From NCBI GenBank assembly GCA_020434465.1, contig JAGRAS010000022.1, positions 1 to 11,630 on the forward strand: a stretch of 11,630 bases of DNA, in the 5' to 3' direction. This DNA comes from Bdellovibrionales bacterium. GTDB taxonomy: Bacteria; Bdellovibrionota; UBA2361; JAGRAS01. Shown here piece by piece: positions 6,586 to 11,630 of this stretch. The translations under genes were made by a program, and so were the position numbers. The notes under the pieces were generated by a model that worked only from the letters and a program-made list of their open reading frames with translations, did not search any database and was not told where the DNA came from. Numbering within the stretch: position 1 is the first letter of the stretch; each line of letters begins with the position of its first letter.

Positions 6586-7504
6586 AATCTTTGGGCTCGA
6601 TTCTAAAAATTTGGAACTTGAATTATTTTTAGCTGAATTTTTATCTGATATTTTTGCCACGAAACTAAAGGTTTTATCTACTAATCAAAGAAAAATATGG
6701 GAACAAGGTGCCGAATTTTTTACTTTCAAACTAGGCAATGAAGATATCTATCTGAAGTTTAGCATGACAGAAGTTGGTTTTCCGTTTGAGTGGCTTTTAT
6801 CAAGATTTGCAAAGGTTCTATTCGATTTGTCAAATAAGTATAATTCAATGAAAATAATAGAACCAGCAATAAACTTTATTCCAGCAATCGCATCTGAATT
6901 TACGGTGTTTAATGAAGACCTAAGCCAAAAATTATTTACAATAAGTGTTTTTATAAATGATACGATTCAACTAAAGAATATCGGAATGAAAAGTTCTTAC
7001 GATTTTCATCCACTTGAGGATGATTTTTCTATTGATCTTAGAATATCTAGTTTTATTCAACTTAAGCAAGATAACTGTTTACCAAATAGTCTTAAGTTAG
7101 ATCAGTTATCATATTTAGAACTTACTTTTGCAGAGCAAATCTTTTTTGCCAGAATTAATACTTGCATTTTTGAGAAAGGCACTACTGAATTTATTCTTGA
7201 AATAATGGAGGAAAAAATGAAAAAAACGAGTGAGTTAGCTTGTTCAGAAAACTGTCAGCTTGAAATAGTTCTAGGAACACTAAAAATTTCATTAAAAGAT
7301 TTTTTATGTCTTAGACCAAAAACAAATATAAAATTCAATGCAGATCAAACCCTAGATGTTAAACTACTCTTTTTAGGCAGGCCATGGGCAAAAGCAAGCC
7401 TTAAGTTTGAAGAAGCAGGAGAAATCAATCTTGAAATTACTGAATTAGTCACTGAATTTAAACCTGAGAAGCAACAATTGTCTGAAAATCTCGATTACTT
7501 TTAA
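6563..7504 (+). CDS. sctQ: SctQ, T3SS cytosolic sorting-platform protein (YscQ/FliN-type)
   Basis: SctQ builds the cytosolic pods or ring that load substrates and chaperones. The protein is 313 aa, close to YscQ (about 307). The C-terminal SpoA domain (about 233-294) is clear: L-E-I-V-L-G-T-L-K-I-S-L-K-D-F-L (233-248) followed by L-R-P-K-T (250-254), strands around 264-272, L-G-R-P-W-A-K-A-S-L (271-280) and I-N-L-E-I-T-E-L (288-295), matching the FliN/SpoA pattern. The N-terminal two thirds are poorly conserved, as is usual for SctQ; a first, degenerate SpoA may lie around 155-215. The start overlaps the 77-aa gene by 23 nt, and its nearest purine-rich site (GAGG) is 12 nt away, so initiation is probably coupled and weak. 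By contrast an internal in-frame start (Met219) has an excellent site; see the separate entry. Confidence 0.88.
   Translation: MNSVKDYKIFGLDSKNLELELFLAEFLSDIFATKLKVLSTNQRKIWEQGAEFFTFKLGNEDIYLKFSMTEVGFPFEWLLSRFAKVLFDLSNKYNSMKIIEPAINFIPAIASEFTVFNEDLSQKLFTISVFINDTIQLKNIGMKSSYDFHPLEDDFSIDLRISSFIQLKQDNCLPNSLKLDQLSYLELTFAEQIFFARINTCIFEKGTTEFILEIMEEKMKKTSELACSENCQLEIVLGTLKISLKDFLCLRPKTNIKFNADQTLDVKLLFLGRPWAKASLKFEEAGEINLEITELVTEFKPEKQQLSENLDYF
7207..7219 (+). promoter_or_regulatory. Strong internal ribosome binding site inside sctQ
   Basis: GGAGG (7207-7211) is followed by five A and then ATG (7217-7219), in frame with sctQ at codon 219. This is a near-ideal Shine-Dalgarno sequence and spacing, and much better than the site in front of the full-length sctQ start. 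Confidence 0.8.
7217..7504 (+). CDS. SctQ-C, short C-terminal SpoA isoform from an internal start
   Basis: This is an in-frame internal product of sctQ, 95 aa, beginning M-K-K-T-S-E-L and containing exactly the complete SpoA domain with a short charged tail. In Yersinia YscQ, Salmonella SpaO and Shigella Spa33, the same gene yields a full-length protein and a C-terminal SpoA fragment by internal translation initiation; the fragment dimerises and joins the full-length protein in the sorting platform. The GGAGG at 5-nt spacing, the domain-boundary position and the weak start of the long form all point to the same arrangement here. The expression itself is inferred. Confidence 0.78.
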   Translation: MKKTSELACSENCQLEIVLGTLKISLKDFLCLRPKTNIKFNADQTLDVKLLFLGRPWAKASLKFEEAGEINLEITELVTEFKPEKQQLSENLDYF

Positions 7505-7537
7505 GAGAGAACCTCAAATTTAAGAAAGGAGCAGAAA

Positions 7538-7825
7538 ATGTCAGTTTCGAATGTAAACAATAACTCGTCTTCAACGTTTGAATACATTGTGCCAGAGCCT
7601 GAAAGTAGTATCTCTAATACATTTGGAGATGTACTTCGTAGTGCTGCGTCTGTAGCCTCTACTGCAACTGGGATAGGAGGAGTTGGCGCAGAGATTTATA
7701 CATTGCTTGATCAGCAAATTGAAGTTCAACGAGAAATGCAAACAATCACGATGCTTTCGAATATCGAGCGTTCAAAGCATGAAATGAAAATGGGTCCAAT
7801 TAGAAATATGAGGATTAGCTCGTAA
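7538..7825 (+). CDS. Small T3SS-operon protein, 95 aa, candidate rod component or secreted substrate
   Basis: The gene sits between sctQ and sctV with a very strong ribosome binding site (AGGAG, 7527-7531, 6 nt before the ATG), suggesting high expression. The N-terminal 28 residues are Ser/Asn-rich and probably unstructured, as in type III secretion signals. Residues 29-52 are a small-residue-rich helix/turn (A-S-V-A-S-T-A-T-G-I-G-G-V-G), and 53-80 form a Gln/Glu-rich amphipathic helix (L-L-D-Q-Q-I-E-V-Q-R-E-M-Q). The C-terminus is S-N-I-E-R-S-K-H-E-M-K-M-G-P-I-R-N-M-R, which looks like a conserved motif. There is no signal peptide. Size, disordered N-terminus and C-terminal helix would suit an inner-rod (SctI-like) protein or an early substrate, but I could not match it to a known family. 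Confidence 0.72.
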   Translation: MSVSNVNNNSSSTFEYIVPEPESSISNTFGDVLRSAASVASTATGIGGVGAEIYTLLDQQIEVQREMQTITMLSNIERSKHEMKMGPIRNMRISS

Positions 7826-7841
7826 TATCTTAAGGAGTGGG

Positions 7842-9686
7842 ATGAAAGAACTTGTAATACCTGTTGGTTTACTGGCAATTATTGCAAGTATCTTAGTCCC
7901 TCTTCCTCCAGGTTTAATTGATATTTTACTAGTATTAAACTTAGTTTTTGCACTAAGTTTATTGATAACAAGCTTATATATATCTGAACCTTTAAAGCTC
8001 TCTTCTTTACCAACTTTATTGTTATTAGCAACTTTATATCGACTAGCACTTAATATTTCTACTACTAGATTGATACTTGGCAGTGGGAATGCGGGTGATG
8101 TTATTGAGGCTTTTGGTAATGCAATCACTTACGGGAACTTAATTGTTGGGGCAGTTGTTTTCTTGGTTATTACACTAGTCCAGTTCATTGTAATTGCGAA
8201 AGGCTCTGAAAGAGTTGCAGAAGTAGGAGCTAGATTTACTCTTGATGCATTACCAGGCAAGCAAATGTCAATTGATGCGGATGTTAGAGCAGGGCTTATT
8301 GACTTCGATACTGCACGGGAAAAAAGAAAAAACTTACAAATAGAATCTCAGTTTTATGGTGCTCTAGATGGAGCAATGAAGTTTGTTAAAGGTGATGCTG
8401 TAGCAGGGATAGTCATTACTTGTATAAATGTAATTGGTGGTCTAGCTGTTGGAATTTTTTCTCAAGGTTTAGATCTATCTGCCGCTGTTTCCAAGTTTAC
8501 ACTTTTAACAGTTGGAGATGGATTAGTCTCTCAAATTCCTGCTTTATTGAATGCACTGTCAGCAGGTTTGATTGCAACTAGAGTTTCTCGTGGTGATGGA
8601 GTTCCTTTGGCAGGTGAGTTATTATCTCAGCTAGGCCAGCTTAAACAAACAAAAATAATTGTTGGAGTCTCAAGCTTGTTTCTATCAGCTGCTCCAGGAC
8701 TACCCACACTACCATTTTTTGTAATTGGTGTTCTCTTAATTTGTTTTGGAGTATTACCTGCAAAAACAAATGATAAAGACTCTCAACTTAAAAAAACATT
8801 TTCACCGGTTCCTCCAAGTTTAATTGAGTTACATGTAGAACCTGCATTAACACGCAAATTGATAAGCAATGGAGGCCTATTAAAACTTTCATCAGCACTG
8901 AGAAATAAGTTTTTTAATGAAGTTGGTATTTTACTACCTGAAATGAAAATTGAGTTTTTTACTGAGGACAAACAAGGAATAGAAATAGTATTGCGAGGTA
9001 TTGATAGAAATAAATTACTTCTTAACTTTGAGGCAGAAAATTTTGAAATAGAACTTCAATTGGAAATTTTTAAAGTGTTAAAAGAAAAATCCGTAGAGCT
9101 CTTAGATGATAATTTAACTAGAAACATGCTGGATTATTATGAAACATATTATTCTGAGCTTGTAGCAAATGTTGTACCTGGGATAGTTTCAATAACCCAA
9201 TTGACAGAAGTGCTTAAGGGTTTAATTGAAGAGGGAATCACAGTTAAGAATTTTGATTTGATTTTACAAGCTTTAGCTGAATCAGGCCATAAGGCTCAAT
9301 CAGAAAGAGTAATGCTTGAAGATGTTCGTGTTGCATTAAAGCGTGCGATTATAGAAAAATACTTAGAAAATCATAGTTTGCAAGTTATTGCACTTGATCC
9401 AGGAATTGATTTATTGTTTTCTGAATCAGAACGTAAAGATCGACCAATTAACATTGATGTTTTGAGCTTGCTAGTTTCTGAAGTTTCAAAATTCAACTAT
9501 CAACAAATACCAATTCTAACGTCAAAAAGCTCGAGAAGATTAATTTGGGAATGCTTAAACTTAAGAGGTTTGAATGCGATAGTTGTAGCCCATGAAGAAA
9601 TTCCAAAGGAAATTAGTTTAGAGGCATCAGGTAAGATTTCACTTGAGGAAATTGAGGATGAGCAGATTCTGGAGGCAGTTGCATGA
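7842..9686 (+). CDS. sctV: SctV, T3SS export-gate protein (LcrD/FlhA family), shortened cytosolic domain
   Basis: SctV forms the nonameric export gate: a membrane domain that uses proton-motive force and a cytosolic ring that receives chaperone-substrate complexes. The 614-aa protein has about eight membrane helices in residues 5-305. The family signature is intact: G-N-L-I-V-G-A-V-V-F-L-V-I-T-L-V-Q-F (98-115) and K-G-S-E-R-V-A-E-V-G-A-R-F-T-L-D-A-L-P-G-K-Q-M-S-I-D-A-D (from 120 on). The cytosolic part (about 320-614) keeps the first subdomain (P-P-S-L-I-E-L, 324-330), Y-Y-S-E-L-V (436-441), V-P-G-I-V-S (445-450) and the subdomains 3 and 4. It is shorter than the usual 670-710 aa because a block is missing near residues 393-402, where relatives have the FGLPAxWI...GYTVV...ATHL-type segment. 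AAGGAG (7832-7837) lies 4 nt before the ATG. It overlaps the TPR gene by 4 nt. Confidence 0.95.
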   Translation: MKELVIPVGLLAIIASILVPLPPGLIDILLVLNLVFALSLLITSLYISEPLKLSSLPTLLLLATLYRLALNISTTRLILGSGNAGDVIEAFGNAITYGNLIVGAVVFLVITLVQFIVIAKGSERVAEVGARFTLDALPGKQMSIDADVRAGLIDFDTAREKRKNLQIESQFYGALDGAMKFVKGDAVAGIVITCINVIGGLAVGIFSQGLDLSAAVSKFTLLTVGDGLVSQIPALLNALSAGLIATRVSRGDGVPLAGELLSQLGQLKQTKIIVGVSSLFLSAAPGLPTLPFFVIGVLLICFGVLPAKTNDKDSQLKKTFSPVPPSLIELHVEPALTRKLISNGGLLKLSSALRNKFFNEVGILLPEMKIEFFTEDKQGIEIVLRGIDRNKLLLNFEAENFEIELQLEIFKVLKEKSVELLDDNLTRNMLDYYETYYSELVANVVPGIVSITQLTEVLKGLIEEGITVKNFDLILQALAESGHKAQSERVMLEDVRVALKRAIIEKYLENHSLQVIALDPGIDLLFSESERKDRPINIDVLSLLVSEVSKFNYQQIPILTSKSSRRLIWECLNLRGLNAIVVAHEEIPKEISLEASGKISLEEIEDEQILEAVA

Positions 9687-10216
9687 AATCTATATCTTTT
9701 ATATTGCTTATTGCATTATTAGCATGTAGCCCAATAAGAAAGCAGGATAATTTAGTAAATAAGCACAAAGCTAATGAACTTATCGATATTGGAGTGATAA
9801 ATTTAAGAAACTTTAATTTTGAAAAAGCAAAAGCTGCCTTTCAAGTTTCTTATAAATTAACGGCATCTGCACCCGCATTGGATGGTTTAGGTTGTGTAGC
9901 TTTGCTTGAAAAAAATTATAAACTTGCTCAGCAATATTTTTTAGATGCATACAAATTTGATTCTGAGTATTATTATGCTTTAGCTAATCTAGCTTTTCTT
10001 TATCAAACTCTTGGAAATGTTGATGCAGCCCAAGTTTTATATAAAAAAGCATTACAAAAGAATCCTGATAATTTTAGAGCTAGGAATAACTACGCAGGTA
10101 TTTTAAGAAGTGATTTATCAGAGTTCTCACTTTCAAGGGAAGAACTTCAAAAAGCAGCGATTATTTTGGAGCATCCAATCGTAATGGCTAATTTAAATAG
10201 ATCGGAGGATCAATGA
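9683..10216 (+). CDS. TPR-repeat lipoprotein, candidate T3SS pilotin
   Basis: This 177-aa protein has a lipoprotein signal peptide (hydrophobic 6-13, lipobox L-L-A-C with Cys15), so it is exported and lipid-anchored, most likely in the outer membrane since Ser16 follows the Cys. Residues 30-130 form about three tetratricopeptide repeats; the clearest is 98-131 (Y-A-L-A-N-L-A-F-L-Y ... A-L-Q-K-N-P-D-N-F). A helical C-terminus follows. TPR lipoproteins of this build include the PilF/PilW pilotins that target secretins of type IV pili. In a T3SS operon the same role for the SctC secretin is a reasonable guess, not shown by sequence. It overlaps sctV by ATGA and has GGAGG 7 nt before its start, so it is tightly coupled to export-gate synthesis. 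Confidence 0.85.
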   Translation: MKSISFILLIALLACSPIRKQDNLVNKHKANELIDIGVINLRNFNFEKAKAAFQVSYKLTASAPALDGLGCVALLEKNYKLAQQYFLDAYKFDSEYYYALANLAFLYQTLGNVDAAQVLYKKALQKNPDNFRARNNYAGILRSDLSEFSLSREELQKAAIILEHPIVMANLNRSEDQ

Positions 10217-10527
10217 AGAAATCAATAAATACAAAACTTAAAAGTTCACTAAAATTGAGCAAACAAAAAAGTTTAGCTGTAAAAGACATCATAAGTATCG
10301 AAGAAGAAGCTAACTTTGAGTCTCTTGTCTGTTGGGATGAAGTAATTACTCAACTTAAGAACGAAATTTTCCCTAGCAAACGTGCTGCTTTAGAAAGACT
10401 TGTGGATGAAGTTTTGTCTTCATTAAAAATTAAGAATCAGGCTGATAAAATAGCATTAGTAGATTTTTTAGAAACAGATCTTGAACTAGTTGAATTAATA
10501 AATGCTGAATTGAAAATTTGTAGTTGA
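10213..10527 (+). CDS. Small T3SS-operon protein, 104 aa, unrecognised
   Basis: This is the last gene of the operon, overlapping the TPR lipoprotein gene by ATGA, with GGAGG 4 nt before its start. The product has a basic, Ser/Lys-rich N-terminus (1-24) and then an acidic helical region. Helices around 33-52 (E-S-L-V-C-W-D-E-V-I-T-Q-L), 56-71 (K-R-A-A-L-E-R-L-V-D-E-V-L) and 76-101 (L-V-D-F-L-E-T-D-L-E-L-V-E-L-I) are likely. There is no signal peptide or membrane segment, so it is cytosolic. Size and acidity (outside the N-terminus) would suit a chaperone or a sigma-factor antagonist such as FlgM, but neither family pattern is convincing. Its stop is 1 nt from the stop of the convergent receiver gene. 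Confidence 0.75.
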   Translation: MKKSINTKLKSSLKLSKQKSLAVKDIISIEEEANFESLVCWDEVITQLKNEIFPSKRAALERLVDEVLSSLKIKNQADKIALVDFLETDLELVELINAELKICS

Positions 10528-10533
10528 ACTACA
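10519..10533. repeat. Inverted repeat across two convergent stop codons
   Basis: TGTAGTT and AACTACA flank a single G, forming a perfect 7-bp inverted repeat that contains the TGA of the 104-aa gene (10525-10527) and the TAG of the convergent receiver gene (10529-10531). It is symmetric, so it could act in both directions, but the stem is short and no U-tract follows on either strand. A terminator role is therefore doubtful. Confidence 0.4.
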
Positions 10534-11362
10534 TTTGATCAGCTTGTAAAGGATCTACACTTTCTTCTTCTGCAGCTTCTTCAGCCGTTTTGGGCATTTT
10601 TTTTGGTTTGGAATCATTTCTCTTTGATTTAATTCTAGTTCTTAGTCTACCTAAACGAGTTGCTGGGCCAGCGCTTCTTTCTAAGCAAAAGGCTGTTATT
10701 GATTCGAGTAAGGCAAGTTCTCCTCCCTCAGCAAAAGTTTTACCAATTTCTACAGATCTTTTAAAAACTATACTTCGCTTTGGAAGTTCTCGTTTAGCTG
10801 TATCAAACTGCTGTGATTGTTTCATGATAATAGCTAAACGATCTAAAGAAGTAAGAATCAGCGAAGCTAAAGCTTCATTTCTCGTTTTTGCATATAAAAT
10901 AGCATCGGAAATTCTTTCACCTTTTGTTGCCGTTACAATAGATTCGTCAAGTGAAGCAGTATTAAATGGCTTAACTAGAAATCCGTTCGCACCAACAATC
11001 AATAAATCAAACACCTGATCCACAGTTGGTTTATAAGATGCTGGGATCGGAATAATTGTTTGATCGTATTCAAGAATGCTAAGTAAAAAATCTCTTGAAG
11101 TCATGTTAGGAATTTCAATATCAAAAATCACATGAGTAAATTCATTTTCTTCTATTTGTACTAAAGCAGCCGAATGATCTGCAGTATCTACAACTTGAAA
11201 AAACCCAAGTGAGACTAGAGCTTGGCGAATACTTTTTCTTACACCAAGCTGTGGTTCAACAATAAGAAATTTTGCTTCTTTGCGTTCTGCAGCAGTCATG
11301 ATTTTGTTAGCACCACTGCCAAGTAACTCCGCAATTCCTAATTCTTTACTTTTGTCATTCAT
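10529..11362 (-). CDS. CheY-like receiver-domain protein with atypical acidic pocket and helical C-terminus
   Basis: This 277-aa protein has a short N-terminus (1-29) and one receiver domain (about 30-150) that aligns well with CheY. K-F-L-I-V-E-P-Q-L-G-V-R-K-S-I matches the first strand and helix; Asp81 in H-V-I-F-D-I-E-I-P-N-M is the phosphoacceptor; Ser109 stands for CheY Thr87 and Lys131 (K-P-F) for Lys109. Of the acidic pair, the first is Glu36 but the second (CheY Asp13, a Mg2+ ligand) is Pro37, so phosphorylation may be weak or absent. Residues 150-235 are helical without a recognised output domain. The end is Lys/Arg-rich (238-260), then acidic (262-274). It converges on the T3SS operon with a 1-nt gap. 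No ribosome binding site is obvious. A possible sigma-28-type promoter lies upstream. A signalling role near the T3SS is inferred from location. Confidence 0.85.
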   Translation of the reverse strand: MNDKSKELGIAELLGSGANKIMTAAERKEAKFLIVEPQLGVRKSIRQALVSLGFFQVVDTADHSAALVQIEENEFTHVIFDIEIPNMTSRDFLLSILEYDQTIIPIPASYKPTVDQVFDLLIVGANGFLVKPFNTASLDESIVTATKGERISDAILYAKTRNEALASLILTSLDRLAIIMKQSQQFDTAKRELPKRSIVFKRSVEIGKTFAEGGELALLESITAFCLERSAGPATRLGRLRTRIKSKRNDSKPKKMPKTAEEAAEEESVDPLQADQM

Positions 11363-11630
11363 AGTTTTTTAAATAGCGAGTTTTCAAAGAATGTTTTTCT
11401 TTTTGAATCAGAGAGTTCTTTTATCTCCTAATTCAACATAGACCTGGGTTTTTACGACCAATTCAATCTCTTTGTGTATATCGGCAGCAAAAGTTTTAAG
11501 CTTGATTTAAAATCTAAATGCTATCCATGCTAAATTACTGAATATATTATATTTTTTAATCAAAGAGCTTTCACAGGTCTTTGTGTATTAGAAATGATGA
11601 TAAATCTTTATACTGACTAGAAATTAAAAG
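11363..11630. other. Gene-free end region with possible promoter elements
   Basis: No convincing gene lies in these 268 bp. Besides the sigma-28-like site, the minus strand has a perfect TATAAT (11551-11546) with only a poor -35 candidate about 18 bp upstream. The short inverted repeat CAAAGA/TCTTTG (11561-11566 and 11578-11583) lies next to it and could be an operator. A minus-strand open stretch of about 32 codons ends with a TGA at 11408, but it lacks an ATG and overlaps the promoter candidate. The region is probably the regulatory leader of the receiver gene and perhaps of a gene beyond the window. Confidence 0.4.
11478..11505 (-). promoter_or_regulatory. Candidate sigma-28-type promoter upstream of the receiver gene
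   Basis: Read on the minus strand, TCAAGCTT (11505-11498) is followed by 12 nt and GCCGATAT (11485-11478). The FliA consensus is TAAAGTTT-N11-GCCGATAA, so the -35 half matches 6 of 8, the -10 half 7 of 8, and the spacer is 1 nt long. It points towards the receiver gene, with a predicted start of transcription near 11471 and a leader of about 110 nt. The presence of a FliA-type sigma gene in the same window makes it more credible. Confidence 0.5.

Noticed and set aside
7772..8128. 118-codon minus-strand open frame
   Set aside because: It lies antisense to the 95-aa gene and the conserved first part of sctV; it is a shadow of those coding regions.
5490..9686. A flagellar rather than injectisome reading of the sctJ/sctQ/sctV set
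   Set aside because: SctJ has a lipobox and a single C-terminal membrane helix, unlike FliF. No flagellar rod, hook, motor or chemotaxis genes are present.
10590..11018. 142-codon plus-strand open frame
   Set aside because: It is antisense to the receiver-like gene, whose domain match is clear; the plus-strand product has no recognisable motif and no ribosome binding site.
11408..11503. Minus-strand open stretch of about 32 codons with a protein-like composition (…VYVELGDKRTL)
   Set aside because: There is no ATG, a stop lies directly upstream, and it overlaps the better-supported promoter candidate. A short TTG-started leader peptide cannot be excluded, but nothing supports it.
1..11630. 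CRISPR arrays, tRNA or rRNA genes, insertion sequences, att sites
   Set aside because: No regularly spaced repeats, no tRNA- or rRNA-like conserved stretches, and no transposase or integrase coding sequence were seen on either strand.

Overview
The window is low-GC DNA from a Gram-negative, peptidoglycan-containing bacterium. The evidence is a lipid II flippase-like protein, a monofunctional peptidoglycan glycosyltransferase, two lipoprotein signal peptides and parts of a non-flagellar type III secretion system (T3SS). The mix of a secreted chymotrypsin-like protease, an extensin-like zinc hydrolase, a FliA-type sigma factor and an injectisome would fit the Bdellovibrionota/Oligoflexia or another former deltaproteobacterial lineage. 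That placement is inference from gene content only.

Left part (1-4734), envelope and housekeeping genes. The 3' part of a chymotrypsin-fold serine protease (+) converges on, and overlaps, a two-gene minus-strand unit: a hotdog-fold protein resembling aryl-polyene-type dehydratases, and a GT51 peptidoglycan glycosyltransferase. Divergent from these is an extensin-like, M15-like protein. The next gap holds an overlooked 54-residue Cys/Asn/Ser-rich protein on the minus strand. It is followed by a minus-strand MurJ-like flippase, which is divergent from a YccU-type CoA-binding protein.

Central part (4793-10527), a tightly packed plus-strand operon of a T3SS: FliA-type sigma factor - sctJ - 77-aa protein - sctQ (with a strong internal start giving a SctQ-C isoform) - 95-aa protein - sctV - TPR lipoprotein - 104-aa protein. 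Most junctions overlap by 4-23 nt, and gaps are at most 33 nt. SctJ (inner-ring lipoprotein), SctQ (cytosolic sorting platform) and SctV (export gate) belong to one machine. The three small proteins and the TPR lipoprotein are candidate lineage-specific parts: adaptor, rod or substrate, pilotin, chaperone or regulator. No secretin, ATPase, SctR/S/T/U, needle or translocon genes lie here, so the rest of the system must be elsewhere.

Right part (10529-11630). A minus-strand CheY-like receiver protein with a non-canonical acidic pocket ends 1 nt from the T3SS operon. About 115 bp upstream of its start, on its own strand, is a sequence close to the sigma-28 promoter consensus. The sigma factor that opens the T3SS operon may therefore also control this neighbour. 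The last 268 bp contain no convincing gene.

The most noteworthy points are: a sigma-28-family factor built into an injectisome operon, with a candidate cognate promoter next door; a SctV whose cytosolic domain lacks roughly 50-60 residues where other family members carry the SD2 segment; a textbook internal ribosome binding site for SctQ-C; and several unrecognised small proteins.
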